A stretch of 64,000 nucleotides of DNA from Marinobacter mobilis (GTDB lineage Bacteria > Pseudomonadota > Gammaproteobacteria > Pseudomonadales > Oleiphilaceae), in the NCBI RefSeq assembly GCF_900106945.1, contig NZ_FNNE01000001.1:62001-126000 (forward strand). The letters run 5' to 3'. Each line of letters begins with the position of its first letter. Position 1 is the stretch's first letter. This document shows positions 43,516-52,669 of this stretch, piece by piece. A model generated the notes under the pieces. The model was not told the origin of the DNA. It worked only from the letters and a program-made list of their open reading frames with translations, and ran no database searches. The translations under genes and the position numbers were made by a program.

Positions 43516-44208
43516 TCAGCCCAGGCTGGCGATTTCGTCTGTGGTCAGTGGCCGGTATTCGCCTGGGGCCAGGGAGGCGTCCAGTTCGACCTTGCCTATA
43601 CTCAGTCGATGTAATGTACAGACCCGGTTGCCTACGGCGGCCACCATGCGTTTGACCTGGTGGTAACGGCCTTCGGTGATGGTGAGGTCAATCACGCGTT
43701 CGGTCACCGGCACCGCGTCGGTGGCGACGGCGGGTTTCGGATCATTCCTGAGTGTTACTCCCCGCTTCAGTGCGCCCAGGGCGTCCTCAGTCATAGGCTC
43801 TGCCAGCCCGACCCGGTAGGTCTTCGGGCAGTGTCGGCGGGGGGACGTTACTCGGTGACTCCACTGGCCATCGGTGGTCAGTAACAGCAGCCCGGTGGTA
43901 TCCAGGTCGAGGCGGCCAACGACCACGAGCCCCGGACGCAGATCCGGGGGAAGCAGGCTCAGCACGGTGAGATGCTCGCTGTCTTCGGTTGCACAGACCA
44001 CCCCCGTTGGTTTGTGAAGCATCAGGTAGCGGTCAGCGGGCAGGGTAAGAACCTGCCCCCGCAGGGTGACCTGCTGACCCGCAGCCAGTTTCACCGCGCC
44101 CTTGCGGCAGACTTCTCCATCCACTGACACCTCGCCGGCACTGAGTGCCCGTTTGGCATCCTTGCGGGACAAACCGGTGGCATTGGCAACAAGAAAATCC
44201 AACCGCAT
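43516..44208 (-). CDS. rsuA: 16S rRNA pseudouridine(516) synthase RsuA
   Basis: A 230-residue enzyme. An N-terminal S4 domain (MRLDFLVANATGLSRKDAKRAL) is followed by the RluA/RsuA-type catalytic core, with the active-site Asp in GRLDLDTTGLLLLT and the motif TEGRYHQVKRMVAAVG. It isomerises U516 of 16S rRNA. It lies 8 bp after the MltB-like gene on the same strand and is convergent with the asparaginase gene. Confidence 0.93.
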   Translation of the reverse strand: MRLDFLVANATGLSRKDAKRALSAGEVSVDGEVCRKGAVKLAAGQQVTLRGQVLTLPADRYLMLHKPTGVVCATEDSEHLTVLSLLPPDLRPGLVVVGRLDLDTTGLLLLTTDGQWSHRVTSPRRHCPKTYRVGLAEPMTEDALGALKRGVTLRNDPKPAVATDAVPVTERVIDLTITEGRYHQVKRMVAAVGNRVCTLHRLSIGKVELDASLAPGEYRPLTTDEIASLG

Positions 44209-44216
44209 GCACTGAC

Positions 44217-45473
44217 CTACAGGGTAATGCCCAGGGCCTCGAATACACCCTGGTCCGGATAACCATCGGCGATCAGCTGATTGGCGCTCTGGAACTGGCG
44301 GATCGCACGACGGGTTGCCGGCCCCATAATGCCATCCGGCTCGCCGGAGCTGAATCCTCGGTCATTGAGCGCCTGCTGCATGGCCTCAATGCTGGCTCGG
44401 GACAGTTTGGGCAGGTCCTCCGGTGGAGGGTTTTGCAAGCCGCCCGCGCCGGCAATCCGGTCGGCGAGATGGCCGACGGACAGCGCGTAAAATTCAGAAC
44501 GGTTCCAACCCATGATCACCTTGAAGTTGTGGTAGGCCAGGAAAGCGGGTCCGCGGTGGCCTGAAGGAATGATCAGGGCGGCTTGAATGTCGGCATTCAC
44601 CAGAGGTTGGCCAAAGGCATCCCTCAGGCCCATGGCCCGCCAGTCGCTCAATGGACGGCGCTGGCCATCGGCGAGCGCGTAGTCAAAACCGGCAGGCAGT
44701 ATCACCTCACGACCCCAGCGGTAGTCGCTGTTCCACCCCATGGCCTGGAGGAATTTGCCAGCGGACATCAGGGCGTCCGGCAGGCTGTTCCAAAGGTCGC
44801 GCCGACCATCACCATCGGCATCCACTGCATGCTGCAGGAACACCGTTGGCATGAACTGGACGTGGCCCATGGCCCCGGCCCAGGAGCCTTCCATCTGTTC
44901 GGCGGGAATGGCCCCTTCGTCGATAATCTGCAGGGCTGCGATCAGCTGGGTGGTGAAAAAGCTGCTGCGCCGCGGGTCGCAGGCCAGGGTGGCGAGGGCG
45001 CTGGGCACCGACATGTTGCCAAAGTAGCTGCCAAAATTGGTTTCCAGTCCCCAGAACGCAAGCAGGTAGGGGCCGGGAACGCCGGTCTCGCGGGTGACCC
45101 GTTGCAACAGGTCACTGTGGGTGTGCAGGAGCAGCCGGCCTTCGAGAATTCGGCGGGCATTGACCCGGCGGTTGAGGTAATCCTCGAAGGTCGTGGTGAA
45201 TTCCGGTTGCTTCCGGTCCAGTTCGATAACCCGGTCGAGATGCTCCACCTTGGCCAGAACCTCGCCGGCAACGGGCTCTGATACGCCGGCGGCAACGGCC
45301 TTGGTTTGCAGTTCGCCGACACACTCCCGGAACGGGTCCTGGGGCGGGCTCTGGACCTCGGCTTGGGCCAGGGGCGTGATCAGGCTGGCAGCCAGGGCCA
45401 GCGGATAAAGGCAATGACGAACGTTGGATGTACGGCGGTTCCGATCCTGGTACCGGGAGTGCGGTTTGGGCAC
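44217..45473 (-). CDS. Lytic murein transglycosylase (MltB family) with peptidoglycan-binding domain
   Basis: A 418-residue periplasmic enzyme. A signal peptide runs to about residue 38 (AQA-EV). The catalytic Glu is in FWGLETNFGSYFG, the family pattern GSWAGAMGHVQFMP follows, and a C-terminal PG_binding_1 domain is marked by MQQALNDRGFSSGEPDGIMGPATRRAIRQFQ. It cuts glycan strands with formation of anhydro-muramic ends. The start GTG 45473 gives a plausible signal peptide but no good ribosome site, so it is uncertain. It is co-directional with rsuA after 8 bp. Confidence 0.9.
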   Translation of the reverse strand: MPKPHSRYQDRNRRTSNVRHCLYPLALAASLITPLAQAEVQSPPQDPFRECVGELQTKAVAAGVSEPVAGEVLAKVEHLDRVIELDRKQPEFTTTFEDYLNRRVNARRILEGRLLLHTHSDLLQRVTRETGVPGPYLLAFWGLETNFGSYFGNMSVPSALATLACDPRRSSFFTTQLIAALQIIDEGAIPAEQMEGSWAGAMGHVQFMPTVFLQHAVDADGDGRRDLWNSLPDALMSAGKFLQAMGWNSDYRWGREVILPAGFDYALADGQRRPLSDWRAMGLRDAFGQPLVNADIQAALIIPSGHRGPAFLAYHNFKVIMGWNRSEFYALSVGHLADRIAGAGGLQNPPPEDLPKLSRASIEAMQQALNDRGFSSGEPDGIMGPATRRAIRQFQSANQLIADGYPDQGVFEALGITL

Positions 45474-45733
45474 GAGCGACCTCGACAGACAGTAAATGGT
45501 TTCTGGCCCTCATGGTAACGCGTTTGCGGGCACATGAAACACTGGAAATGGCTGCAGAAAGTGACAATTGTTTAAGCCGGCGACCGGAGAAGCGTAACCG
45601 GATTTCGCGGTTTGTTGTGACCTGGTAACGCTGGCGCCTATGGCAGGCGGCTTTGATCTATAGTTGAGGTGAGGAATCCTCCGGATGGCACTGGTTGCCG
45701 GTCCGGTCCTGTAACCGATGAAGGTACTGATCT

Positions 45734-46621
45734 ATGGCGTTACTCAAGGCGCTGGTGGTCGATGACGCCAGCTTTGTTCGCGACTTGGTCAAACGGGCCA
45801 TTCGTCAGCGCTTTCCGGTGATTGAGCTGGCTGAGGCGCCTAACGGTAAGCGGGCGCAATCACTGATGTCCCGAACCCGTTTTGACCTGGTCCTGTGCGA
45901 TTGGGAAATGCCGGAAATGTCGGGACTGGAGCTGCTGCAGTGGATGCGCCAGGAAGAGGCCTATCGCGAGGTGCCTTTTATCATGATTACCAGTCGGGGT
46001 GACAAGGATCATGTGGTCGAGGCGGTCAGGCAGGGGGTGTCGGAATACCTCGGCAAGCCGTTCAGCCCGGAAGGGCTGAGCAAGAAAATCATCAAGGTAA
46101 TGGGGCGGCGGCTCAAGGATGCGATGGCCCGCTCGGGAAAATCCATGGAAGGACCTGCCGATGCCTTCAAGGAATCGGCGTCGTTGCTGACCCAGACCCG
46201 CAAGCCGGTGGAGACGGCGCCACCGAGTCAGGTTCAGGCGTCGCCGCTGGTGTCTCCGGACGCTGCCCCCGGCCCTGCGGCAGCCAAGGCACCTCCCTCC
46301 CAGACACTGAGGAGTTTGGCCTCGGTCCGCTTTGCCGACAGCACCCTGCGCTCGGTGGTCAAGGATATCAATCTGACCGAAGTGCGGGTTATTGCCAAGC
46401 GGGATCAGGCCTTCCCGGGCATCCTGGATCCGGCAGTGGTGGACATTGAGATTGCGGACGGTGAAATGGCCCGTCTGAACGGCTATGTGCACCAGTTGCA
46501 GGCGGTGGATAAACGTCAGGATACCGATTTTGTGAGTGTGGTGATCCGTTTCGTCGACGAAGACCCGGCAAAACTCGAGGACCTGTCCCGCTTTATCGCC
46601 CGCTTTCGGGCCGGGCGATAG
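45734..46621 (+). CDS. Response regulator with CheY domain and unknown C-terminal domain
   Basis: A 295-residue protein. The CheY-like receiver (1-125) has all key residues: D10/D11, phospho-acceptor D56 in LCDWEMPEMSG, T86 and K108. A Pro/Ala-rich linker spans about 150-195. The C-terminal 100 residues (RSLASVRFADSTLRSVVKDI and later beta-rich sequence) look like a small beta-barrel and could be a divergent PilZ-like domain, but the RxxxR c-di-GMP motif is not present. No kinase is adjacent. Its stop codon abuts the stop codon of the convergent phoR. Confidence 0.8.
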   Translation: MALLKALVVDDASFVRDLVKRAIRQRFPVIELAEAPNGKRAQSLMSRTRFDLVLCDWEMPEMSGLELLQWMRQEEAYREVPFIMITSRGDKDHVVEAVRQGVSEYLGKPFSPEGLSKKIIKVMGRRLKDAMARSGKSMEGPADAFKESASLLTQTRKPVETAPPSQVQASPLVSPDAAPGPAAAKAPPSQTLRSLASVRFADSTLRSVVKDINLTEVRVIAKRDQAFPGILDPAVVDIEIADGEMARLNGYVHQLQAVDKRQDTDFVSVVIRFVDEDPAKLEDLSRFIARFRAGR

Positions 46622-47950
46622 TCAGGCTTCCGGCAGCGCGCTGGCTTCCGGAGGGCGCTCCGCCAGCCGTTCACGGGGGAAGTGGCAGATAAACTCACTG
46701 CCTTCGCCAATCCGGCTCCTTATTTCCAGATTGCCGTCGTGATTCAGCAACACGTGCTTGACGATGGCCAGGCCCAGTCCGGTGCCGCCGGTTTCCTTGT
46801 GACGGCTCGGGTCGGCGCGGTAAAAGCGCTCGGTCAGCCGGGGGATGTGAACCGGATCGATGCCGATGCCGCTGTCCCGCACGGACAAGTGTGCGCCGTT
46901 ACGGTCGGTATGCCATGAAATGAAGATCTGGCCTCCGGCCGGCGTGTACTTGACGGCATTGAAAATCAGATTGGAGAAGGCGCTCCGGATCTGGCTCTCG
47001 TCCCCCGTCAGCAGGCGCCGCTCGCCAATGTCCATGGAGATTTCGTGGCCCTGTTCACCGCTCAGGGCACGGGCGTCGGTGCTGATCTGCGTGACCATGG
47101 TGTTGACGTCAATAATGCTGTCCGGGGCGGCGTGTTCGCCGGTCTCGATCTTCGACAGCAGAATCAGGTCGGTAATCAGGGCTTCCATCCGCGAGGCTTG
47201 CTGGTCCATGGTGTGAATGGCCCGGCGCCATTTGGGAGGCAGGTCATCTGCATTGTCCACCATGGTTTCCAGGTATCCGCTGATCACTGTCAGCGGGGTC
47301 CGCATCTCGTGGGAAACATTACCGACAAAATCACGGCGCATCTGTTCCAGCTGGTACAGCCGGGTAACGTCCTTGGCGACAATCAGGCGATCGTCATCGC
47401 CGAACAGGCTGATCTGCAGTTGCAGGCGGATATGCGGCTTTGCAGGTGAGCTGATTTCCAGCGGTTCGCGATAGTTGCAGGCATCGAAGTAGGCCTTGAA
47501 CGCGGGAAGCCGGATCAGGTTGTGAATAAGCTGGCCCCGATCCGACTCGCGCTGGAAGCCCAGCAGGTGTTCGGCAGACCCGTTCCACCACTCCATGGCG
47601 CCGTGGGAGTTGGTCATGATAACGCCGTCGTGCATGGCGTTGGTGGATTCCTGAACCCGGTTAATCTGCCTCAGCAGGCGGTCGCGGGTGCGCAGGTGGT
47701 TTTGCCGCATCCGGTGCAGCCCGTCAAAGACATCCCCCCACAACCCCAGGCTTTCCGGCGCACCGTCGCTGCCGTTGGGATTGACCAGCCACTGGATGAG
47801 CTTGTGGGCCTGAGCGAGGGTCCATACCAGATAAATCAGCAGGCCGGCCAGCAGACCCAGCAATGGGTGCCCGAAGAACAGTCCGATGCCGGTGGAGAAA
47901 ATCAGTAATCCGGCGATTACTCGCAGATAACGCGACCAGTTGTGCTGCAT
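46622..47950 (-). CDS. phoR: Phosphate regulon sensor kinase PhoR
   Basis: A 442-residue membrane sensor kinase. Two N-terminal hydrophobic helices (about 8-45) are followed by a PAS domain, then the histidine phosphotransfer motif FVGNVSHEMRTPL, and the ATP-binding N, G1 and G2 boxes (NLIFNAVKYT, DSGIGID, GGTGLGLAIV). It phosphorylates PhoB when phosphate is scarce; PhoU and Pst inhibit it. It is the second gene of the leftward phoB-phoR pair, 28 bp after phoB. Confidence 0.95.
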   Translation of the reverse strand: MQHNWSRYLRVIAGLLIFSTGIGLFFGHPLLGLLAGLLIYLVWTLAQAHKLIQWLVNPNGSDGAPESLGLWGDVFDGLHRMRQNHLRTRDRLLRQINRVQESTNAMHDGVIMTNSHGAMEWWNGSAEHLLGFQRESDRGQLIHNLIRLPAFKAYFDACNYREPLEISSPAKPHIRLQLQISLFGDDDRLIVAKDVTRLYQLEQMRRDFVGNVSHEMRTPLTVISGYLETMVDNADDLPPKWRRAIHTMDQQASRMEALITDLILLSKIETGEHAAPDSIIDVNTMVTQISTDARALSGEQGHEISMDIGERRLLTGDESQIRSAFSNLIFNAVKYTPAGGQIFISWHTDRNGAHLSVRDSGIGIDPVHIPRLTERFYRADPSRHKETGGTGLGLAIVKHVLLNHDGNLEIRSRIGEGSEFICHFPRERLAERPPEASALPEA

Positions 47951-47978
47951 GAAGCTACCGCTATTAGGGAAGTGCAGG

Positions 47979-48677
47979 TCAGGCGGCCCGGGTGGAGAAC
48001 CGGTAGCCGGTGCCGCGAACGGTCTGGATCAGGTGATCGTATTTGTCACCCAATGCCTTGCGCAGACGACGGATGTGAACATCCACCGTTCGTTCCTCGA
48101 CATAGACATTGCCACCCCAGACCTGATCAAGCAACTGTGAACGGGTGTATACCCGTTCCTGATGGGTCATGAAGAATTGCAGCAGACGGTATTCCGTCGG
48201 GCCCATACTGAGTGCGCCTTGCACGGTGGTCACCCGGTGCCCAACCGGATCGAGGGTGAGCCCCTCGACTTCAATCGGACTTTCCACACCTGGCGGCGTG
48301 GTGCGTCGCAGCACCGCCTTGAGGCGGGCGACCAGTTCGCGAGGGGAAAACGGCTTGGTGATGTAATCATCGGCACCGACTTCCAGGCCCTGGATCTTGT
48401 TGTCTTCCTCCACCTTGGCCGTCAGCATGATGATGGGGATTTCAGAGGTGGTTTCCTCTTTTTTCAGCCGCCGTGCCAGTTCGACACCGCTGGTGCCGGG
48501 CAGCATCCAGTCGAGCAGGATCAGATCCGGCTGCTGGTCAATGATCAGGGCATGCGCTTCACGGGCATCCGCTGCCTCAAGATAGTTGTAATCTGCCATC
48601 TCGAGGGCTACCGCGATCATTTCCCGGATCGGGGCTTCGTCGTCTACGATCAGGACAGTTTTTCCAGACATGGGCAT
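47979..48677 (-). CDS. phoB: Phosphate regulon response regulator PhoB
   Basis: A 232-residue OmpR-family regulator. The receiver has D12/D13 and acceptor D56 (LLDWMLPG) with K in ITKPFSP; the winged-helix DNA-binding domain ends with the recognition stretch [20 protein letters not shown] and TVRGTGYRF. It binds Pho boxes; three good candidates are in this window (pstS, phoB itself and the GGA-rich RNA). ATG 48677 or 48671 can be the start. A Pho box sits upstream, so it autoactivates. Confidence 0.96.
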   Translation of the reverse strand: MPMSGKTVLIVDDEAPIREMIAVALEMADYNYLEAADAREAHALIIDQQPDLILLDWMLPGTSGVELARRLKKEETTSEIPIIMLTAKVEEDNKIQGLEVGADDYITKPFSPRELVARLKAVLRRTTPPGVESPIEVEGLTLDPVGHRVTTVQGALSMGPTEYRLLQFFMTHQERVYTRSQLLDQVWGGNVYVEERTVDVHIRRLRKALGDKYDHLIQTVRGTGYRFSTRAA

Positions 48678-48712
48678 TAACCTGTATCCATCGGATTAAT
48701 TGTTTCTGCCTC

Positions 48713-48746
48713 ATTACAACGACCGACTGTTACAAGTATATGACAG
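48713..48746 (-). promoter_or_regulatory. Pho box and -10 of phoB
   Basis: The complement of 48729-48746 reads CTGTCATATACTTGTAAC, 15 of 18 to the Pho consensus. The -10 TGTAAT (complement of 48713-48718) follows after 10 bp. This supports autoactivation of phoBR. Confidence 0.75.
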
Positions 48747-48792
48747 GGCTTGGCCTGTCGCGCTAATTGCAACAAATCGGCAGGGCACGGTG

Positions 48793-49677
48793 TCAGAACG
48801 CCAGGTCCAGTGCGAGTCCAACAAATACCGCGCAGCCGGCCCAGTTGTTGTTGAGGAATGCCTTGAAACACTGCTCCCGGTCACGATCCCGCGTCAGCAG
48901 CTGCTGATAGACAAACAGGGTGGCCATGGCCGCTAGGCCGAGGTAATACAAGGCTCCAAGGTCCGCCTGAATCCCGACCATCACCAGCATCAGGACGACC
49001 AGAGCCTGCAGCATGGCAATAATGGCACGGTCGCTGTCGCCAAACAGGATGGCGGTGGATTTCACGCCTATTTTCAGATCGTCGTCCCGGTCTACCATGG
49101 CGTAGAAGGTATCGTAGGCCACGGTCCACAGCAGGTTGGCGGTAAACAGCAGCCAGGCCAGCCGGGTCAGCTCCCCGGCTTCGGCCGCCCAGGCCATGGG
49201 GATGGCCCAGGAAAAGGCGGCGCCGAGGAACAGTTGCGGCAGGTGGGTGAAGCGTTTCATGAACGGGTAGATAAAGGCCAGCAACACGCCCCCGAACGAC
49301 AGATACAGCGTCAGGGTATTGGTGAACAGCACCACCATCAGGAATGCCACCAGCACCAGCGCCAGAAACAGTGCTACGGCTTCCACGGCCTTGATCCGCC
49401 CCGAGGCCAGCGGCCGCTCTTTGGTTCGTTTGACGTGACCATCCACCTTGCGGTCGGCGAAATCGTTGATTGCACAGCCAGCGGCCCGCATCAGGAACAC
49501 ACCCAGGGTGAAAATGATCAGGTTAGCCAGGCTGGGCAGGCCACCGGCGGCCAGCCACAGTGCCCAATAGGTGGGCCAGAGCAGCAGCAGGCTGCCAATC
49601 GGGCGATCCAGGCGCAGCAGGCGGGCGTAATCGGACAAACGGGACTGCAGTGTTGGCGTCGTCATATCCAGGGACAT
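48793..49677 (-). CDS. ubiA: 4-hydroxybenzoate octaprenyltransferase UbiA
   Basis: A 294-residue inner-membrane prenyltransferase that attaches the polyprenyl tail to 4-hydroxybenzoate in ubiquinone synthesis. About eight to nine helices are visible; the two Asp-rich motifs are [20 protein letters not shown] and [17 protein letters not shown]. It follows ubiC on the same strand, separated by 72 bp, with AAGGAG nine bases before the start. Confidence 0.95.
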   Translation of the reverse strand: MSLDMTTPTLQSRLSDYARLLRLDRPIGSLLLLWPTYWALWLAAGGLPSLANLIIFTLGVFLMRAAGCAINDFADRKVDGHVKRTKERPLASGRIKAVEAVALFLALVLVAFLMVVLFTNTLTLYLSFGGVLLAFIYPFMKRFTHLPQLFLGAAFSWAIPMAWAAEAGELTRLAWLLFTANLLWTVAYDTFYAMVDRDDDLKIGVKSTAILFGDSDRAIIAMLQALVVLMLVMVGIQADLGALYYLGLAAMATLFVYQQLLTRDRDREQCFKAFLNNNWAGCAVFVGLALDLAF

Positions 49678-49749
49678 GCCTGCCGGCTCCTTGCTCAGTG
49701 TTGCTGGGTAACGTGGGCTGATGATTATAGCCCGTTGCTGCGGCGAAAT

Positions 49750-50313
49750 TTAAGTGCGGCCCAGAGGGTGTGCGGCCAGCAAGGTTGGCAGGAAATACTC
49801 TCCGACCAGTAAGGAGCCCTCGGGGCTGTTGAAGCATGAGCGCCGTGCCACGTCGGGCTGGCTGGCATTGCGGGCCTGGCAGAGTCCGGTTTCAAACGGT
49901 CCCCGCCGCCATTGCCGGTGGCTGAACAGATAGGCGCCGAGGGGCATGCGTCCGAGGTGGCGTAATCGCCGGCCTTTGCCGTCCAGAGTGGTCCGGGGAA
50001 TGATCGTACGGGCCAGGACCCAGGGTTCACCGTCGCCACAGAGCCGTACTTCGCGGATCCAGGCAAGCTGGCGCTGGGGAATGTTCAGGGTCAGTGCTTC
50101 TTCCCGGGTTGGTCGCAAAAAACCCTCGCGCACCACCTCGACGTGAAAGCTGTGCTGGCAGCACAATTGCAACGCCTTGGTCAGTGAGCCCTCGAGTTGC
50201 AGCCAGTAGCGGCTGGCCGGCTTGATGCCGTGAACCTTGAGACTGGCAGCGGCCAGCGAGCGGTGCCAGATGGTCGGCGGAATACAGCTGCGCTCAGAGT
50301 CCCTTGACGGCAT
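49750..50313 (-). CDS. ubiC: Chorismate pyruvate-lyase UbiC
   Basis: A 187-residue enzyme that makes 4-hydroxybenzoate from chorismate, the first step of ubiquinone synthesis. The family core WVLARTIIPRTTLDGKGRRLRHLGRMPLGAYLF and the preceding REVRLCGDGEPW are clear. I use the ATG at 50313, which has GGGGA before it; the ATG at 50328 has no ribosome site. Its start overlaps the end of hpt by about 20 bp, so translation may be coupled. Confidence 0.88.
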   Translation of the reverse strand: MPSRDSERSCIPPTIWHRSLAAASLKVHGIKPASRYWLQLEGSLTKALQLCCQHSFHVEVVREGFLRPTREEALTLNIPQRQLAWIREVRLCGDGEPWVLARTIIPRTTLDGKGRRLRHLGRMPLGAYLFSHRQWRRGPFETGLCQARNASQPDVARRSCFNSPEGSLLVGEYFLPTLLAAHPLGRT

Positions 50314-50851
50314 AAATCCCCGGCGCATTACGCCAGTAGCCCTTGTAATCCATGCCGAAGCCGAACAGGAATCGATCTTCCACTTCCAGCCCGGTGAAGT
50401 CTGCCTTCAGGTCGGGGCGGGCCTTGCGATCGTGAAGTTTGTCGACCAGAACCGCGGTCAGCACTTCACGGGCACCTTTGGACTGGCAGTAATCAACGAT
50501 GGCCGCAAGGGTGTTGCCCTCGTCGAGAATGTCATCGACAACCAGTACGGTGCGGTTCTGCATACTTTCTTCCGGGCGCAGTTTCCACTCCAGAATGCCG
50601 CCGGTCGTTTCCTGACGGTAGCGGGTAGCATGCAGGTACTCGGCCTGGACCGGGAACTTCAACTGTGGCAGCAGCTGGCCGGTCAGAATCAGGCCTCCGT
50701 TCATCACGCAGAACAGCAGCGGGTTGCTGTCCTTCAGGCGATCGGTGATGGCCTCGGCCATGCGCTGGATAGCGGCGTGAACCTGGGGCTCGGTAACCAG
50801 GCAGTCCGCCTCGGCGAGCACCTGGTTCATCTCGGCGACGGTATCGCTCAT
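50294..50851 (-). CDS. hpt: Hypoxanthine-guanine phosphoribosyltransferase
   Basis: A 185-residue purine-salvage enzyme. The PRPP-binding motif is VLVVDDILDEGNTLAA, with LFCVMNGGLILTGQL near the N-terminus and a purine-binding C-terminal stretch FLFGFGMDYKGYWRN. The product may favour hypoxanthine, but this cannot be read from sequence. It is first of the leftward hpt-ubiC-ubiA run and divergent from rubA. Confidence 0.9.
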   Translation of the reverse strand: MSDTVAEMNQVLAEADCLVTEPQVHAAIQRMAEAITDRLKDSNPLLFCVMNGGLILTGQLLPQLKFPVQAEYLHATRYRQETTGGILEWKLRPEESMQNRTVLVVDDILDEGNTLAAIVDYCQSKGAREVLTAVLVDKLHDRKARPDLKADFTGLEVEDRFLFGFGMDYKGYWRNAPGIYAVKGL

Positions 50852-51047
50852 AGTGGTCTGATCCTGTCGTAAAACGCCGCATTATACCCAAGCGTTCCAG
50901 CCGAGGGGAGGCCGAACCCGCTTACAGTGAATGGGTATTTGCCGGTATTGGCAGTTCCGTCGACAAAAGCTTGTCCTGATGGCATTGGTGTACGGGGGTT
51001 CGCTGGGTATGATAGGCCTCCAACAATGACAATGCGTCGCTCTGGGT

Positions 51048-51077
51048 TTGGGAAATTCCAGATATTAATGTAGGATT
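51048..51077 (+). promoter_or_regulatory. Candidate promoter of the rubredoxin genes
   Basis: TTGGGA (51048-51053) and TAGGAT (51072-51077) are separated by 18 bp and lie about 43 bases before rubA. It looks like a weak housekeeping promoter. No other signal is evident. Confidence 0.35.
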
Positions 51078-51119
51078 GTCCGACAAAAATGGCGCCCTGA
51101 TGATTTTGGAGGTTAGAGC

Positions 51120-51287
51120 ATGAAGAAGTGGCAATGCGTGGTATGTGGTTGGATCTACGACGAAGCCGCTGGCTGGCCGGAAGATGGCATTGAGCCGGGC
51201 ACCAAGTGGGAAGATATCCCGGATGACTGGGTTTGCCCGGACTGTGGTGTGGGTAAAGAAGATTTTGAAATGATTGAGATCGGCTAA
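51120..51287 (+). CDS. rubA: Rubredoxin
   Basis: A 55-residue one-iron electron carrier. Iron is bound by C6, C9, C39 and C42 in the CVVCG and CPDCG pairs. The aromatic core residues W4, Y13 and W37 are in place. It transfers electrons from rubredoxin reductase to alkane hydroxylase or to peroxide and superoxide reductases. It is followed 32 bp later by the reductase gene and preceded by a good GGAGG site. Confidence 0.97.
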   Translation: MKKWQCVVCGWIYDEAAGWPEDGIEPGTKWEDIPDDWVCPDCGVGKEDFEMIEIG

Positions 51288-51319
51288 GCCGACAGGTTTG
51301 AGCTAGTGGAGCAGAGTGA

Positions 51320-52474
51320 ATGAGTGCAGAAGCCCCCATTGTAATCGTAGGCACCGGACTGTCAGGGTTCTCCCTGGCCCGGGAAATCCGCAAGCAGGAT
51401 AAGGAAGTCGCTATCCTGATGATCACGGCCGACGACGGCTTCAGCTATTCCAAGCCGATGCTTTCCACGGGCTTCACCAAGGGGAAGGAGGCGGACGAAC
51501 TGGCTCAGGCCACCGCAGCCGCCATGGTGGAGCAGCTCAACATTGATCTGCGGGTTCATACCACTGTGACCGGTATCGACGCTGCCGCCCACCAGCTGTG
51601 CATTGGCGACGAGCGTCTGAGCTACAGCAAGCTGGTGCTGGCCTGGGGCGCCGATGTTATCCGTCTGCCGATTGAAGGTTCGGGCCAGGAGCATGTGTTC
51701 TCCATCAATGATCTGATGGACTACCGGGCGTTTCGCAAGGCGGCGGTTGGGAAGACGCGGATCGCGCTCATGGGTGCCGGTCTGATCGGCTGTGAGTTTG
51801 CCAACGATCTGCGTAACGGTGGCTATGAGGTCGATGTCATCGCGCCGTCGGATACCGTGATGCCAGGCCTGCTGCCGCAGCCAGCGGCTGATGCGGTGAA
51901 GGACGCTCTGGCGGAGTTCGGGGTGAACTTTCATCTGGAAACCGTGGTGGACCGTATCGAGCAGGCCGGTGACGGTGTCAGTCTGACGCTGGCCAACGGT
52001 GAGGTCATTGCTGCAGACCTGGTGGTATCGGCTGTCGGGCTTCGCCCGCGTATCAGCCTGGCCGCCGAGTCGGGGCTGGATGTGAACCGGGGCATTGTGG
52101 TGAATCGGGCGCTGGAAACTTCAGTGGCGGATGTCTACGCCATGGGTGACTGTGCCGAGGTGGATGGCCATGTGCTGTTGTATGTATTGCCGTTGATGGC
52201 CTGTTCCCGGGCTTTGGCCAAGACCTTGCTGGGTACCCGCACCGAGGTCGCCTATGGCACCATGCCGGTGATGGTGAAAACCCCCTGTTGCCCGACCGCT
52301 GTCTGCCCGCCGCCCCAAGGTGCCGAGGGCGACTGGCAGGTGGAACAGGATGGCTACAACGTACGAGCCCTGTTCAAGGGGCCGGATGACCAGGTACTTG
52401 GCTTCGCGCTCACCGGTGACTACGCCGTTGAAAAGCAGGCGCTGGCAAAAGAAGTACCGCCGATTCACAACTGA
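51320..52474 (+). CDS. rubB: Rubredoxin-NAD(P) reductase
   Basis: A 384-residue FAD-dependent reductase. Two Rossmann motifs (IVGTGLSGFSLA near the N-terminus and LMGAGLIGCEFA mid-protein) and the FAD motif VYAMGDCAEV are present. The C-terminal rubredoxin-binding domain includes PCCPTAVCPPP. It passes electrons from NAD(P)H to rubredoxin, most often for AlkB alkane hydroxylation, though no alkB is in this window. Start ATG 51320, co-transcribed with rubA. Confidence 0.93.
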   Translation: MSAEAPIVIVGTGLSGFSLAREIRKQDKEVAILMITADDGFSYSKPMLSTGFTKGKEADELAQATAAAMVEQLNIDLRVHTTVTGIDAAAHQLCIGDERLSYSKLVLAWGADVIRLPIEGSGQEHVFSINDLMDYRAFRKAAVGKTRIALMGAGLIGCEFANDLRNGGYEVDVIAPSDTVMPGLLPQPAADAVKDALAEFGVNFHLETVVDRIEQAGDGVSLTLANGEVIAADLVVSAVGLRPRISLAAESGLDVNRGIVVNRALETSVADVYAMGDCAEVDGHVLLYVLPLMACSRALAKTLLGTRTEVAYGTMPVMVKTPCCPTAVCPPPQGAEGDWQVEQDGYNVRALFKGPDDQVLGFALTGDYAVEKQALAKEVPPIHN

Positions 52475-52505
52475 GTCGCTGTCACCCAGACTGCAGTGTG
52501 TGTTG

Positions 52506-52541
52506 AAAAGGAGCATTCCGGTCAGTCCGGGTGCTCCTTTT
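52506..52541 (+). terminator. Intrinsic terminator after the rubredoxin reductase gene
   Basis: Arms AAAAGGAGCA and TGCTCCTTTT with an inner CCGG/CCGG stem; a T-run follows on the right. It separates rubAB from tesB. Confidence 0.85.
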
Positions 52542-52669
52542 TCACATTGCCAACACGGCAGCATCTGAGGTAGAAAAGATGCTTAGGGAGCTAATAAGCT
52601 GCTCTGGATGATCGCCAGGGTTGCGATTCCGTATTCTGAACCTCTCTGATCTGAACTACAGGAGCGAGC

